From assembly GCA_027010005.1 (NCBI GenBank), contig JALVCM010000270.1:1-10294 (forward strand): DNA of 10,294 nt. The letters are read 5' to 3'. This document shows, piece after piece, positions 1 through 8,276 of the stretch. The notes beneath the pieces are model-generated. The model ran no database searches, had not been told where the DNA came from, and saw only the letters and a program-made list of their open reading frames with translations. The position numbers and the translations under genes were made by a program. This DNA is from Thiohalobacter sp. (lineage in GTDB: Bacteria > Pseudomonadota > Gammaproteobacteria > DSM-19610). Position 1 is the stretch's first letter, and every line of letters starts with the position of its first letter.

Positions 1-549
1 CCACTGGTAGGGGTTGTTGTAAACGTCGGGCTTGCCGGAGATAGACCACAGGCTGTCACCCCGGACGACCTCGACCTTGATCGATGCGGCACGCAGTTCG
101 GCGACCAGCGGGTTGAGCAGGTCATAGGCCTTGCGACCTTCGGCGTTACCGATAGCAATACCCGCGGCATTCAGTGTGCTCTTCTGCTCTGCCGTAAGAC
201 CACTGGCATTACCTGCCTCGGCATACAGCACCTTGGCTGTTTCCAGGTAGTACTGGTCAACGGCCAGTTCGGCCTGGCTGCGCGCCTTGTTGGCCAGCTT
301 GATGGCTGTTGCGTCATCACCCTTGGCCGCAGCGGCTTCAGCTTTCTTGAGGAATTTTTCTGTGTCGCGCCAGATCCAGTTCACAGACTTGGCGGAAGCT
401 ATAGCTGACTTGGCGCTGTTGATCGCCTGCGAAACTTCACTGGGTCCTTTCGCTGCGGGTTCTTCCTTCGGCGTGGTAGCACAACCTGCGACCAGACCGA
501 GGGCAAGAACGACAGGAACCAGTGCTTTGCCGTTAAGAATTCTTTTCAT
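1..549 (-). CDS. DUF4398/LysM lipoprotein (3' end missing)
   Basis: The frame is open from an ATG at 549 to the left window edge, giving 183 residues with the C-terminus missing. The N-terminus is a lipoprotein signal: basic MKR, a hydrophobic stretch, and the lipobox LVAGC with the acylated Cys at residue 23. Residues about 35-135 are Ala/Lys/Glu-rich and helical (for example SEVSQAINSAKSAI), as in DUF4398 proteins. Residues about 160-183 read GDSLWSISGKPDVYNNPYQW, the first half of a LysM peptidoglycan-binding domain. It is therefore likely a periplasm-facing lipoprotein that contacts the cell wall; whether it sits in the inner or outer membrane cannot be decided. A GGAG ribosome site at 558-561 lies 8 nt before the ATG and supports the start. 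The neighbouring 721-1056 gene is a smaller protein of the same class. The exact function is unknown. Confidence 0.85.
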   Translation of the reverse strand, partial: MKRILNGKALVPVVLALGLVAGCATTPKEEPAAKGPSEVSQAINSAKSAIASAKSVNWIWRDTEKFLKKAEAAAAKGDDATAIKLANKARSQAELAVDQYYLETAKVLYAEAGNASGLTAEQKSTLNAAGIAIGNAEGRKAYDLLNPLVAELRAASIKVEVVRGDSLWSISGKPDVYNNPYQW

Positions 550-609
550 GAAAGTTACTCCGCTAGTGGTTGATCCGTGAGACTTTTTTCGTATTTCAGT
601 ATTTTTGTG

Positions 610-639
610 AAGCTACCACCCGTATCGTCCGGGTGTCAA
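610..639 (-). promoter_or_regulatory. Candidate sigma-70 promoter of the LysM lipoprotein gene
   Basis: Read on the minus strand, a perfect TTGACA (639-634) is followed 18 nt later by TAGCTT (615-610). A TG one base upstream of the -10 gives an extended -10 (TGGTAGCTT). Transcription would begin near 603, leaving a leader of roughly 50 nt before the ATG at 549. This is by-eye matching to the consensus. The rest of 550-720 holds no gene and no convincing terminator. Confidence 0.55.
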
Positions 640-720
640 GTAATCCAGACGGGCCATACTATACCCCGCATTAACCCGAAAGGACGCATCAGGTCAGGAA
701 AAATTCCCTGCCGGATAATT

Positions 721-1056
721 TTATTGAGTGCTGGCGTCCTGTGCCGCCTGCCGCGCCTTGATGGCCTCATCGCGAGCCTGTCGCGCGCTGCGGCGGGCGT
801 CACGAAACCGTCGATCATTGAGCATCTTCTCGGCGGTCTTCAGTGACGATATCGCCTGCTCCAGTTTCGTGTTGGCAAACCGTTCAGCGCCGGCCGCACG
901 TGCCGCATCGATGGCCTGACGGGCCTCGCTCATTTCCTGCACGGGTGCTGTCTTGCAGCCTGTTCCGGCGAACAACCAGATGACGACCAGTAACAGGACA
1001 GAAAACCGGGTGCGGGATGTGGCTGGGCCTGATGTTTTCAATTGATGTCCGAACAT
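721..1056 (-). CDS. Small DUF4398-type lipoprotein
   Basis: This 111-residue protein has a hydrophobic segment at residues 18-30 (FSVLLLVVIWLFA) followed by GTGC, with Cys34 as the likely lipidated residue. The lipobox is looser than usual. The mature part is an almost continuous amphipathic helix with a repeated Ala-Arg pattern (SEARQAIDAARAAGAERFAN, later ARRSARQARDEAIKARQAAQ), as in DUF4398 proteins, which occur near OmpA- or LysM-type envelope proteins. It is probably anchored in the envelope with a coiled-coil periplasmic part. The start is uncertain: the ATG at 1056 is chosen, but it has no clear ribosome site. A TTG at 1062, or a TTG at 1041 preceded by GGA, are alternatives. The gene lies 171 nt upstream of the LysM lipoprotein and shares its helical character. 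No specific function can be assigned. Confidence 0.75.
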   Translation of the reverse strand: MFGHQLKTSGPATSRTRFSVLLLVVIWLFAGTGCKTAPVQEMSEARQAIDAARAAGAERFANTKLEQAISSLKTAEKMLNDRRFRDARRSARQARDEAIKARQAAQDASTQ

Positions 1057-1098
1057 TTGCAAGAAGGACGCTGTATCACAGTATTTAATGGTAGCAAC

Positions 1099-1127
1099 AC
1101 GCTAGCACTGCACCATGGCAGGGTCAA
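1099..1127 (-). promoter_or_regulatory. Candidate promoter of the small DUF4398 lipoprotein gene
   Basis: On the minus strand TTGACC (1127-1122) is followed after 17 nt by TAGCGT (1104-1099), with TGC directly before the -10 (extended -10). The architecture resembles the promoter of the downstream LysM lipoprotein gene at 610-639. The -10 hexamer itself is weak. Transcription would begin near 1092. Confidence 0.4.
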
Positions 1128-1194
1128 GAAAGCACTGTACTGCATCGACACGATCGCGCAAAATACGGCCGCGATCTGCAAGGAGTCCGACCCG

Positions 1195-2504
<1,310 letters not shown>

Positions 2505-2509
<5 letters not shown>

Positions 2510-2567
2510 GAGCGGGCTTGCCCGCGAACAATACAACGGCTGGTTCGCGGGCAAGCCCGCTCCTACG
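2505..2567. repeat. REPIN: inverted pair of REP units between convergent genes
   Basis: Two perfectly complementary 25-nt arms (2505-2529 and 2543-2567) flank a 13-nt loop. Each arm holds its own smaller palindrome, GCGGGCTTGCCCGC, preceded by the tetranucleotide GTAG on its outer side. This is the layout of REP elements mobilised by RAYT transposases, which recognise a GTAG-type tetranucleotide beside a hairpin. The unit closely resembles the common Pseudomonas REP sequence, from memory. Each of the two convergent genes, DUF2069 and hda, takes its TAG stop from the outer GTAG. No U-tract follows in either direction, so it is not a classical intrinsic terminator, although such a stem could slow polymerase or protect 3' ends. 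Confidence 0.9.
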
Positions 2568-3261
2568 GGGAATTTTCGAGGACTGATTTGACGAAGGGGA
2601 CGGTGAGTTTGCGCTGAGCCTCGAGTGATGCCTCGTCGAGGCGGTCCAGTGTGTCGAACAGGACGGGTAGTTCACGCGGTAAACGGCGCAGAAGATAGGC
2701 GGCGGTTTCATCCGGCAAGTCGCAACCTTTCTGCCGGGCGCGTAACTGCATGGCTTTACAACGCTGCGTATCGTCCAGGGCATGAATCGGGTATACCACG
2801 CCCCAGCTCAGCCGGGATTGCAAATCTGCCAGTTCGACACCCAGTTGCGCCGGGGCGCGTGCTGCACTGACCAGCAACCGGCCGCCCTGCTCCCGCACCC
2901 GGTTATATAGATGGAACACGGCCTCTTCCCAGTCCGGCCTGCCGGCGATCTGCTCCATGTCATCCAGGCAGACCAGCTCGAACTGCTCCCAGCCTTCCAG
3001 TATCCCCGGGGGCATAGTGTCGACATCCTTCAGGGAAAGATAGGCGACCGTGTGGCCGTGTTCTGTGGCCGCATGGCAGCAGGCCTGTAACAGGTGTGTC
3101 TTGCCCGATCCGGATGCGCCCCAGCACAGCACGAAGCTTTCACCTTCACCCTGTGCCAGACTTTGTACCTGGCGTAACAGTTCCGCATTGGGGCCGGCCA
3201 CGTAGCTGGAGAAACGCGCCGATGCACGCAGTTGCAGTTCCAGCGCCAGCTGTTGGCTCAT
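2563..3261 (-). CDS. hda: Hda, regulatory inactivator of DnaA
   Basis: This 232-residue protein matches the usual Hda length (about 233). The N-terminal QQLALEL (residues 3-9) fits the beta-clamp-binding motif of Hda (QLSLPL in E. coli). The AAA+ core has Walker A GASGSGKT (48-55), Walker B LVCLDD (96-101), LYNRVREQG (118-126), the arginine-finger region SRLSWG (149-154) and a sensor-2 Arg in RLPREL (193-198). The C-terminus AQRKLTVPFVKSVL is characteristic of Hda. Hda bound to the DNA-loaded clamp triggers ATP hydrolysis by DnaA and so limits replication initiation. The ATG at 3261 overlaps the preceding stop (ATGA), which decides the start; the frame is open further upstream but lies inside the previous gene. 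The stop TAG lies in the REP arm, so the last residues (ENSP) may come from repeat-adjacent sequence. Confidence 0.93.
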   Translation of the reverse strand: MSQQLALELQLRASARFSSYVAGPNAELLRQVQSLAQGEGESFVLCWGASGSGKTHLLQACCHAATEHGHTVAYLSLKDVDTMPPGILEGWEQFELVCLDDMEQIAGRPDWEEAVFHLYNRVREQGGRLLVSAARAPAQLGVELADLQSRLSWGVVYPIHALDDTQRCKAMQLRARQKGCDLPDETAAYLLRRLPRELPVLFDTLDRLDEASLEAQRKLTVPFVKSVLENSP

Positions 3262-3803
3262 GAGTGGTCCCGCGCCCGACGTCCCCAGGTAATCACGTAA
3301 CCCAGCCCGCTCCAGAGAATACTGGCTGTGACCGCATACACCAGCCAGGTAATCCACTGTACATTGCCATACCCGGTTACCTGGATAAACAGCACCGTCA
3401 GTACCAGCAGGATCTGCAAAAAGGTATTCAGCTTGCTCGCCAGGGTAGGCTCTGCCTCGAGCCGTTCGATGCGATAGTTGTATATCACCGCCCCGGCCAC
3501 GATGACGACATCACGCAACACCACCAGAGCCAGTAACCAGGCCGGCAACAAACCGTTCCAGGTGAGTGCGGCGTAACAGGAAATCAGCAAAGCCTTGTCG
3601 GCAAGCGGATCGAGCAGGGCACCCAGCCGGCTGGTCCAGTGATAATGCTTGGCGAGAAACCCGTCCAGCGCATCGGAGAACCCGGCGATAAAAAACAGCG
3701 CCAACGCCAGCGCGTAACGCTCGTCCAGCAGTACCCAGGTTACGGGGACGACCAGCACAATACGGCCGATGGTGATCAGGTTGGGGATATCGCGTGCACG
3801 CAT
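3258..3803 (-). CDS. CDP-alcohol phosphatidyltransferase, PgsA/cardiolipin-synthase-like
   Basis: This 181-residue polytopic membrane protein has about five or six hydrophobic segments. The family signature D-x2-D-G-x2-A-R-x8-G-x3-D-x3-D is present as SDALDGFLAK (residues 43-52) followed by RLGALLDPLADK (59-70). Asp44, Asp47, Asp65 and Asp69 are kept for Mg and CDP binding, but the usual Arg is Lys52. The N-terminus IPNLITIGRIVLV is typical of PgsA-like enzymes. These transfer a phosphatidyl group from CDP-diacylglycerol to an alcohol, usually glycerol 3-phosphate or phosphatidylglycerol; the acceptor cannot be read here. It follows the DUF2066 gene by 10 nt and overlaps hda by 4 nt. It may be the main pgsA or a paralogue. 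Confidence 0.85.
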   Translation of the reverse strand: MRARDIPNLITIGRIVLVVPVTWVLLDERYALALALFFIAGFSDALDGFLAKHYHWTSRLGALLDPLADKALLISCYAALTWNGLLPAWLLALVVLRDVVIVAGAVIYNYRIERLEAEPTLASKLNTFLQILLVLTVLFIQVTGYGNVQWITWLVYAVTASILWSGLGYVITWGRRARDHS

Positions 3804-3813
3804 ACCGGGTTCG

Positions 3814-4872
3814 TCAGCGAATCAGCCGGAACTGCCACGGGGCATCGGGTTCGGTCTGTAACGGCTCGAGCACGCGGCCCAGCCGGATCAGTCGCACCAG
3901 GTTTTGCTCGCCGGTATTCAGCTGCAGGGAAAACTGGACTTCGTCCCCTTTCACCATCGCCACCTGGACCTGTTCGACCGGGCTCAGTGACGCCAGGTAG
4001 CCTTCCACCCGTGCATAGTCCTGCAGGCGGTTGATACCCAGCACCGACAGCTGCCGGCTGCTCTGGTCAGCAGTGGCCACCACCGCGTAGCGTGACGCCA
4101 GCAGGCTGGCCGCCCCGGACAGACCCTTTTGCACAGCCTCTTCGGCTGTCTCGCCACGTACCGTCCAGTTATGACTGGTGCCGGCACCCAGCAGTGTCCA
4201 CTGGCCGCTCCAGCCATTGCCCGAACGCGCTACACGGCCGATCAGCACCACCTGCGGACGGTAACGCTCCGATGCCTTCTGTACCGGCCCCAGGAAACCG
4301 CCCCACAGGTCGGGGAAACTCACGGCACGCTGATCCTCGAGGTCGAGCAGCGGCAGGTTGACCGGCAGGCCATCCTGTTGCGCCGCGTCGCGCAGCACAT
4401 CGGCCAGCGGGTTCTGGCTGGTATCGGACACCAGGAAGCGTTTGCCATTGTCGTCCACCGCCAGCCACACCAGCACATCCGGCCGGTCCCGGCCCCAGTA
4501 AGGCAGGCCCAGCTTGCGCAGGGCGCGGGTCAGGGCAACTTCATCGAATTGTGCCCAGAGGCGTAATTCGGGGGCCTCATCCGGGTTTTCCGCCGGTGTT
4601 TCGTTAAACCGGTACTGCGCCACGAAACGGCCGGGTTCGCGCAGGAGGGTCCGCGCCTGCCCGTTTTCCGCAATGCCGACATCACCGGTAATACGCACCA
4701 GTACTGTGGTCAGTGCCTGTTTCAGCGCCTCCTGGCGCGCCACACGATCACGCCCGCTGGCCGGCGCTTCGGCCTGGAACAGATTATCCAGCCGCGCCGC
4801 CAGTGCCGCCTGATCAAACACCAGCAGGCACAGACAACACAGCAGTGCCCGGTGCAGCCTCAATCCGCTCAT
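3814..4872 (-). CDS. DUF2066 exported protein
   Basis: This 352-residue protein has an N-terminal signal peptide (MSGLRLHRALLCCLCLLVFD, then QAALA) with likely cleavage after ALA near residue 25. The mature part starts with ARLDNLFQAEAPASGRDRVA and has the DUF2066 pattern: a helical segment ALKQALTTVLVRITGD (residues about 50-65), then YRFNE, LWAQFDEVALTRALRKLGLP and WGRDRPDVLVWLAVDD. The C-terminal half contains LLGAGTSHNWTVRGET and a last domain ending in PWQFRLIR. The family lies beside purM and hda in several gammaproteobacteria and has no established function. The ATG is preceded by GGGGAGAGTC, a good ribosome site. It is divergent from purM across 138 nt and heads a three-gene operon with the phosphatidyltransferase and hda. 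Confidence 0.88.
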   Translation of the reverse strand: MSGLRLHRALLCCLCLLVFDQAALAARLDNLFQAEAPASGRDRVARQEALKQALTTVLVRITGDVGIAENGQARTLLREPGRFVAQYRFNETPAENPDEAPELRLWAQFDEVALTRALRKLGLPYWGRDRPDVLVWLAVDDNGKRFLVSDTSQNPLADVLRDAAQQDGLPVNLPLLDLEDQRAVSFPDLWGGFLGPVQKASERYRPQVVLIGRVARSGNGWSGQWTLLGAGTSHNWTVRGETAEEAVQKGLSGAASLLASRYAVVATADQSSRQLSVLGINRLQDYARVEGYLASLSPVEQVQVAMVKGDEVQFSLQLNTGEQNLVRLIRLGRVLEPLQTEPDAPWQFRLIR

Positions 4873-5010
4873 GACTCTCCCCGAAAATATCGAGCCCGTA
4901 CCTTACCATAGGTCGATAACGGGTCTCAGTACCCGCATCTCAACCGGCAGGTGCATTTCACCGGCCACGGTTTCCTAGTAACATTGCGCTTTTCCCGTTT
5001 GGAGTCCGCT

Positions 5011-6069
5011 GTGTCCGGCCAGAATCCCTCATCTCCCGGTTCGTCGATCAGTTACCGTGACGCCGGCGTCGATATCGATGCCGGTAATTCACTCGTCGAA
5101 CGTATCAAACCCGTGGTCGCCCGGACCCGCCGTCCCGGCGTGGTGTCCGGCATCGGCGGTTTCGGCGCACTGTTTGAACTGCCGCTGGACCGCTACCGCC
5201 AGCCGCTGCTGGTGTCCGGCACCGACGGTGTCGGCACCAAGCTGAAACTGGCCATCGACAGCGGCAAGCACGACACCATCGGCATCGACCTGGTGGCCAT
5301 GTGCGCCAACGACATTATTGTGCAGGGCGCCGAACCACTGTTCTTCCTCGACTACTACGCCACCGGCAAGCTGGACGTGGATATCGCCGCCGACGTGGTC
5401 ACCGGTATCGGCCGTGGCTGCGAGCTGGCCGGCGCCGCACTGATCGGTGGCGAGACCGCAGAAATGCCCGGCATGTACAAGGCCGAGGACTACGACCTGG
5501 CCGGCTTCTGCGTCGGCATCGTAGAAAAGGACAAGGTCATCGATGGCCAGTCCGTGCAGGCCGGCGATGCACTGATCGCGCTGGCTTCCTCCGGCCCGCA
5601 TTCCAATGGCTATTCACTGATTCGTAAAATCCTCGAGGTCAGCGGTGCCAGTTTCGACATGCCGCTGGATGGCAAACCGCTGATCGACTGGCTGCTGGAA
5701 CCGACCCGTATTTACGTCAAGTCACTGCTGGCCCTGCTGGAGCAGGTCGACGTCCACAGCCTGTGCCACGTCACCGGTGGCGGCCTGCCGGAAAACCTGC
5801 CACGCATGCTGCCGGAAAACACCGTCGCCAGCATCGACACCGGCAGCTGGCAATGGCCGGCCGTGTTCCGCTGGTTGCAGGAACAGGGCAACGTCGAACG
5901 TTTTGAAATGTACCGCACACTCAACTGCGGTGTCGGCATGGTCATCTGTGTCCCTGAAGCCGAGTGCGACACGGCGCTTGCGCTGCTGAAAGAACAGGGT
6001 GAAAACGCCTGGCGGCTGGGCAGCGTGGAAGCCGGTGAAGGCGAGGCGCGCGTCGAACTGAATGACTGA
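5011..6069 (+). CDS. purM: PurM, phosphoribosylformylglycinamidine cyclo-ligase (AIR synthetase)
   Basis: This 352-residue enzyme of de novo purine synthesis converts FGAM and ATP to aminoimidazole ribonucleotide in the cytoplasm. Motifs in order are [12 protein letters not shown] (14-25), [13 protein letters not shown] (68-80), [16 protein letters not shown] (87-102), [15 protein letters not shown] (108-122), [11 protein letters not shown] (146-156) and [11 protein letters not shown], all close to E. coli PurM. The GTG at 5011 is chosen: GGAG lies 6 nt upstream and the length then fits the family (345 in E. coli). An upstream in-frame ATG at 4951 would add 20 residues unlike the family. The stop overlaps the purN start by 8 nt (ATGACTGA). 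The upstream 138 nt hold no PurR-like operator that I can see, only a short CGGGT/ACCCG hairpin at 4920-4935. Confidence 0.97.
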   Translation: MSGQNPSSPGSSISYRDAGVDIDAGNSLVERIKPVVARTRRPGVVSGIGGFGALFELPLDRYRQPLLVSGTDGVGTKLKLAIDSGKHDTIGIDLVAMCANDIIVQGAEPLFFLDYYATGKLDVDIAADVVTGIGRGCELAGAALIGGETAEMPGMYKAEDYDLAGFCVGIVEKDKVIDGQSVQAGDALIALASSGPHSNGYSLIRKILEVSGASFDMPLDGKPLIDWLLEPTRIYVKSLLALLEQVDVHSLCHVTGGGLPENLPRMLPENTVASIDTGSWQWPAVFRWLQEQGNVERFEMYRTLNCGVGMVICVPEAECDTALALLKEQGENAWRLGSVEAGEGEARVELND

Positions 6070-6721
6070 AACGCATGCTCCCCTGAAGCTGGTGGTGCTG
6101 ATCTCGGGCCGTGGTTCCAACCTGGAAGCCATTCTGGAAGCCATCGACACGGGCAAACTGCCGGCCGTAGTCAGCGCCGTCATCAGTAACCGTGCGGACG
6201 CACCCGGCCTTGCCTATGCCAGCGAACGTGCCATCGACACGCTGGTACTGGATGCCGCCGATTACCCCGACCGGGACGCCTACGACCACGCCCTGCAAGG
6301 CATGATCGATCTGTTCAACCCCGGGCTGGTGGTGCTGGCCGGCTTCATGCGCATCCTTTCGCCCGCCTTTGTGCACCACTACACGGGCCGCCTGATCAAC
6401 ATCCACCCGTCCCTGCTGCCCGAGTTTCGTGGCCTCAATACGCATCAACGTGCCATCGAGGCCGGCACCGCAGAACACGGTGCCAGTGTCCACTTCGTGA
6501 CCGAAGAACTCGATGGCGGCCCGGTCATCGCCCAGGTACGTGTCCCGGTACTGCCGGGCGATGACGCCGACACACTCGCACAACGTGTGCTGGAGCAGGA
6601 ACACCGTCTCTATGTCACTGTCATACAGTGGATTGCAGAAGGCCGCGTCACCCTGGAAGACGACGGCGTGTACTTTGATGGCGAAGTGCTGAATGCGCCG
6701 AAACGGCTGGAGACAACATGA
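6062..6721 (+). CDS. purN: PurN, phosphoribosylglycinamide formyltransferase 1
   Basis: This 219-residue GAR transformylase moves a formyl group from 10-formyltetrahydrofolate to GAR, two steps before PurM in the pathway. The GAR phosphate-binding loop is SGRGSNL (15-21). The catalytic triad is Asn113 and His115 in INIHPSLLP and Asp151 in EELDGG, corresponding to Asn106, His108 and Asp144 of E. coli. GFMRIL (94-99) lines the folate site. The ATG overlaps the purM stop, and its own stop overlaps the following start (ATGA), so the three genes are probably translated in a coupled way. Nothing odd was seen in the sequence. Confidence 0.97.
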   Translation: MTETHAPLKLVVLISGRGSNLEAILEAIDTGKLPAVVSAVISNRADAPGLAYASERAIDTLVLDAADYPDRDAYDHALQGMIDLFNPGLVVLAGFMRILSPAFVHHYTGRLINIHPSLLPEFRGLNTHQRAIEAGTAEHGASVHFVTEELDGGPVIAQVRVPVLPGDDADTLAQRVLEQEHRLYVTVIQWIAEGRVTLEDDGVYFDGEVLNAPKRLETT

Positions 6722-7503
6722 CACAACATTCTGACAAAGCCTGCACAGGTCCACTGGCACGTTACGTCGCTGTCCTGGCAATCCTTGTCATCGCCTTGCT
6801 GCCCACCCGTCCCATCGCGGCCGGCGCAGAGGAACTGTTCCCGGACTTTGTCGCGGACTACATCGTACGCATCAACGGCATCAAGGTCGGCGAGGCCACC
6901 TTTTCGCTGGTGCACAAGGACACTGACGAATACCTGTACCGGCAGCGCTCGAAATCGACAGGTGTTGCTACCCTGCTGGGTTCGGACGCCTCTGCCCAGA
7001 GCAGCCGCTGGCGCTACGTGGACGGCACCGTCCAGCCGCTCGAGTTTCGTTCAAAACGAAAAAAAGGTGATGACGATGACAACGCCCACCTGCTGTTCGA
7101 CTGGGAAAACATGCGCGTCGAAAACCGTGGTGCCGGTGAACACTGGAACATCGACATGCCCGAAGGCACACTCGACAGCCTGGTGATGCAGATGGCCATG
7201 CTGTTTGACCTGCGCGATGGCAAGACCCGCATGGAATACTTGGTCGCCACGCGCGGACGTATCAAGCACTACCAGTTCGAAGTTGCCGGCCGGGATACCA
7301 TCAAACTGCCTTTCGGCAGCTATGAGACTGTCCGCGCAGAACGCCGGGATGATAAAAAGGACGATAGCCTGGTGTGGGCTGCACCGGAGCTGGACTACTT
7401 TCCGGTACGTTTTATCAAGAAGAAGAGCGCCGGCATCGAAGTGGAACTGCTGCTGCAAAAACTCGATTTCAACCCGAAACTGGCACAGGACAAGTCCGAC
7501 TAG
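6718..7503 (+). CDS. DUF3108 periplasmic protein
   Basis: This 261-residue protein has an N-terminal signal of the Sec type: hydrophobic residues about 16-30 (YVAVLAILVIALLP) and a likely cleavage site around AAGAEE (34-39). The mature part begins FPDFVADYIVRINGIKVGEA, a typical DUF3108 opening, followed by alternating beta-strand-like segments such as YRQRSKSTGVATLLG and YLVATRGRIKHYQFEVAG. A charged patch, RSKRKKGDDDD (residues about 111-121), stands out. DUF3108 proteins are beta-rich periplasmic proteins of unknown role. The family follows purN in Pseudomonas too, as I recall, so the linkage looks conserved, though it is not a known purine enzyme. The start overlaps the purN stop by 4 nt. 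Only 9 nt separate its stop from that of dcd on the other strand. Confidence 0.85.
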   Translation: MTQHSDKACTGPLARYVAVLAILVIALLPTRPIAAGAEELFPDFVADYIVRINGIKVGEATFSLVHKDTDEYLYRQRSKSTGVATLLGSDASAQSSRWRYVDGTVQPLEFRSKRKKGDDDDNAHLLFDWENMRVENRGAGEHWNIDMPEGTLDSLVMQMAMLFDLRDGKTRMEYLVATRGRIKHYQFEVAGRDTIKLPFGSYETVRAERRDDKKDDSLVWAAPELDYFPVRFIKKKSAGIEVELLLQKLDFNPKLAQDKSD

Positions 7504-7512
7504 CCAGCCGAA

Positions 7513-8082
7513 TCAGGCCTTGGGCAGGGTCACCCCGGTCTGGCCCTGATACTTGCCGCCGCGGTCCCGGTAAGATGTCTCGCACACCTCGTCTGCCCCC
7601 AGGAACAACACCTGCGCCACACCCTCGTTGGCGTAGATCTTCGCCGGCAGCGGCGTGGTGTTGGAGAACTCCAGCGTGACGTGCCCTTCCCACTCCGGCT
7701 CCAGCGGCGTGACGTTGACGATAATCCCGCAGCGCGCATAGGTCGACTTGCCCAGGCAGATGGTCAGCACATCGCGCGGAATCCGGAAATACTCCACCGT
7801 GCGCGCCAGCGCAAAGGAATTGGGCGGGATAATGCAGACGTCGGACTTCACATTGACGAAACTGTTGTCATCGAAGTTCTTGGGATCGACCACGGCGGAA
7901 TTGATATTGGTGAAAATCTTGAACTCATCGGCACAGCGGATATCGTAGCCATAGCTCGAGGTCCCGTAGGAGATCACCCGGCCCACGCCCTCGTGCTCGC
8001 GTACCTGCCCTGCCACGAATGGCTCAATCATGCCTTCCTGCTCTGCCATGCGGCGAATCCACTGATCGGATTTAATCGACAT
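7513..8082 (-). CDS. dcd: Dcd, dCTP deaminase
   Basis: This 189-residue enzyme deaminates dCTP to dUTP, feeding dTMP synthesis through dUTPase and thymidylate synthase. The sequence [13 protein letters not shown] is the usual N-terminus. [12 protein letters not shown] (38-49), [13 protein letters not shown] (108-120) and the catalytic-Glu region GHVTLEFSN (133-141, Glu138) are present, as is the C-terminal nucleotide-covering tail [11 protein letters not shown] (177-187). It belongs to the Pseudomonas-like branch rather than the E. coli branch, judged from [11 protein letters not shown]. An open frame extends to 8136, but the family N-terminus fixes the ATG at 8082. The ribosome site (AGGGCAG) is weak. 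It is divergent from ppk2 and convergent with the DUF3108 gene. Confidence 0.96.
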   Translation of the reverse strand: MSIKSDQWIRRMAEQEGMIEPFVAGQVREHEGVGRVISYGTSSYGYDIRCADEFKIFTNINSAVVDPKNFDDNSFVNVKSDVCIIPPNSFALARTVEYFRIPRDVLTICLGKSTYARCGIIVNVTPLEPEWEGHVTLEFSNTTPLPAKIYANEGVAQVLFLGADEVCETSYRDRGGKYQGQTGVTLPKA

Positions 8083-8179
8083 CGTCTGCCCTGTGCTAAA
8101 ATTCGAGCCGCAACGATACCGGGAAACCGGGTGCAAAAAAAGTGGCTGACCCCGTGATTCCGTGCGGATTCAGGCAAAT

Positions 8180-8193
8180 TTGACCTGGATCAT
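8180..8193. promoter_or_regulatory. Candidate FNR/DNR-type binding site
   Basis: The sequence TTGACCTGGATCAT matches the FNR-family palindrome TTGAT-N4-ATCAA at 8 of 10 fixed positions. Its centre is about 90 nt before the ppk2 start and 104 nt before dcd. No strong -10 box was found at the spacing expected for classical activation: the best, CGTAAT at 8225-8230, puts the site near -50. The site is therefore tentative. The rest of 8083-8276 holds no gene. Confidence 0.3.
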
Positions 8194-8276
8194 GGCGTTT
8201 TCAACCCCCCGGCTCGAGACTGATCGTAATCATTCAAATAACCGGTCCCGGAAACCCGGGTGCCAGAGGAAGCATC

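Noticed and set aside
1042..1194. N-terminal extension of the arsC frame to an ATG at 1042
   Set aside because: The extra 51 residues do not fit the ArsC family, while the ATG at 1195 has AAGGAG at good spacing and puts the catalytic Cys at position 12.
4951..5010. PurR-type operator or a clear sigma-70 promoter before purM
   Set aside because: No PurR-like sequence was seen. TTTCAC-N17-TAACAT can be drawn, but its -35 matches only two of six consensus positions.
5089..5601. 170-residue minus-strand open frame opposite purM
   Set aside because: Antisense shadow of the strongly conserved purM reading frame; no recognisable motif or ribosome site.
5942..6781. 279-residue minus-strand open frame opposite purN
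   Set aside because: It lies wholly antisense to purN and its neighbours, which have clear family motifs. Long antisense frames are expected from GC-rich codon use, and I see no domain in it.
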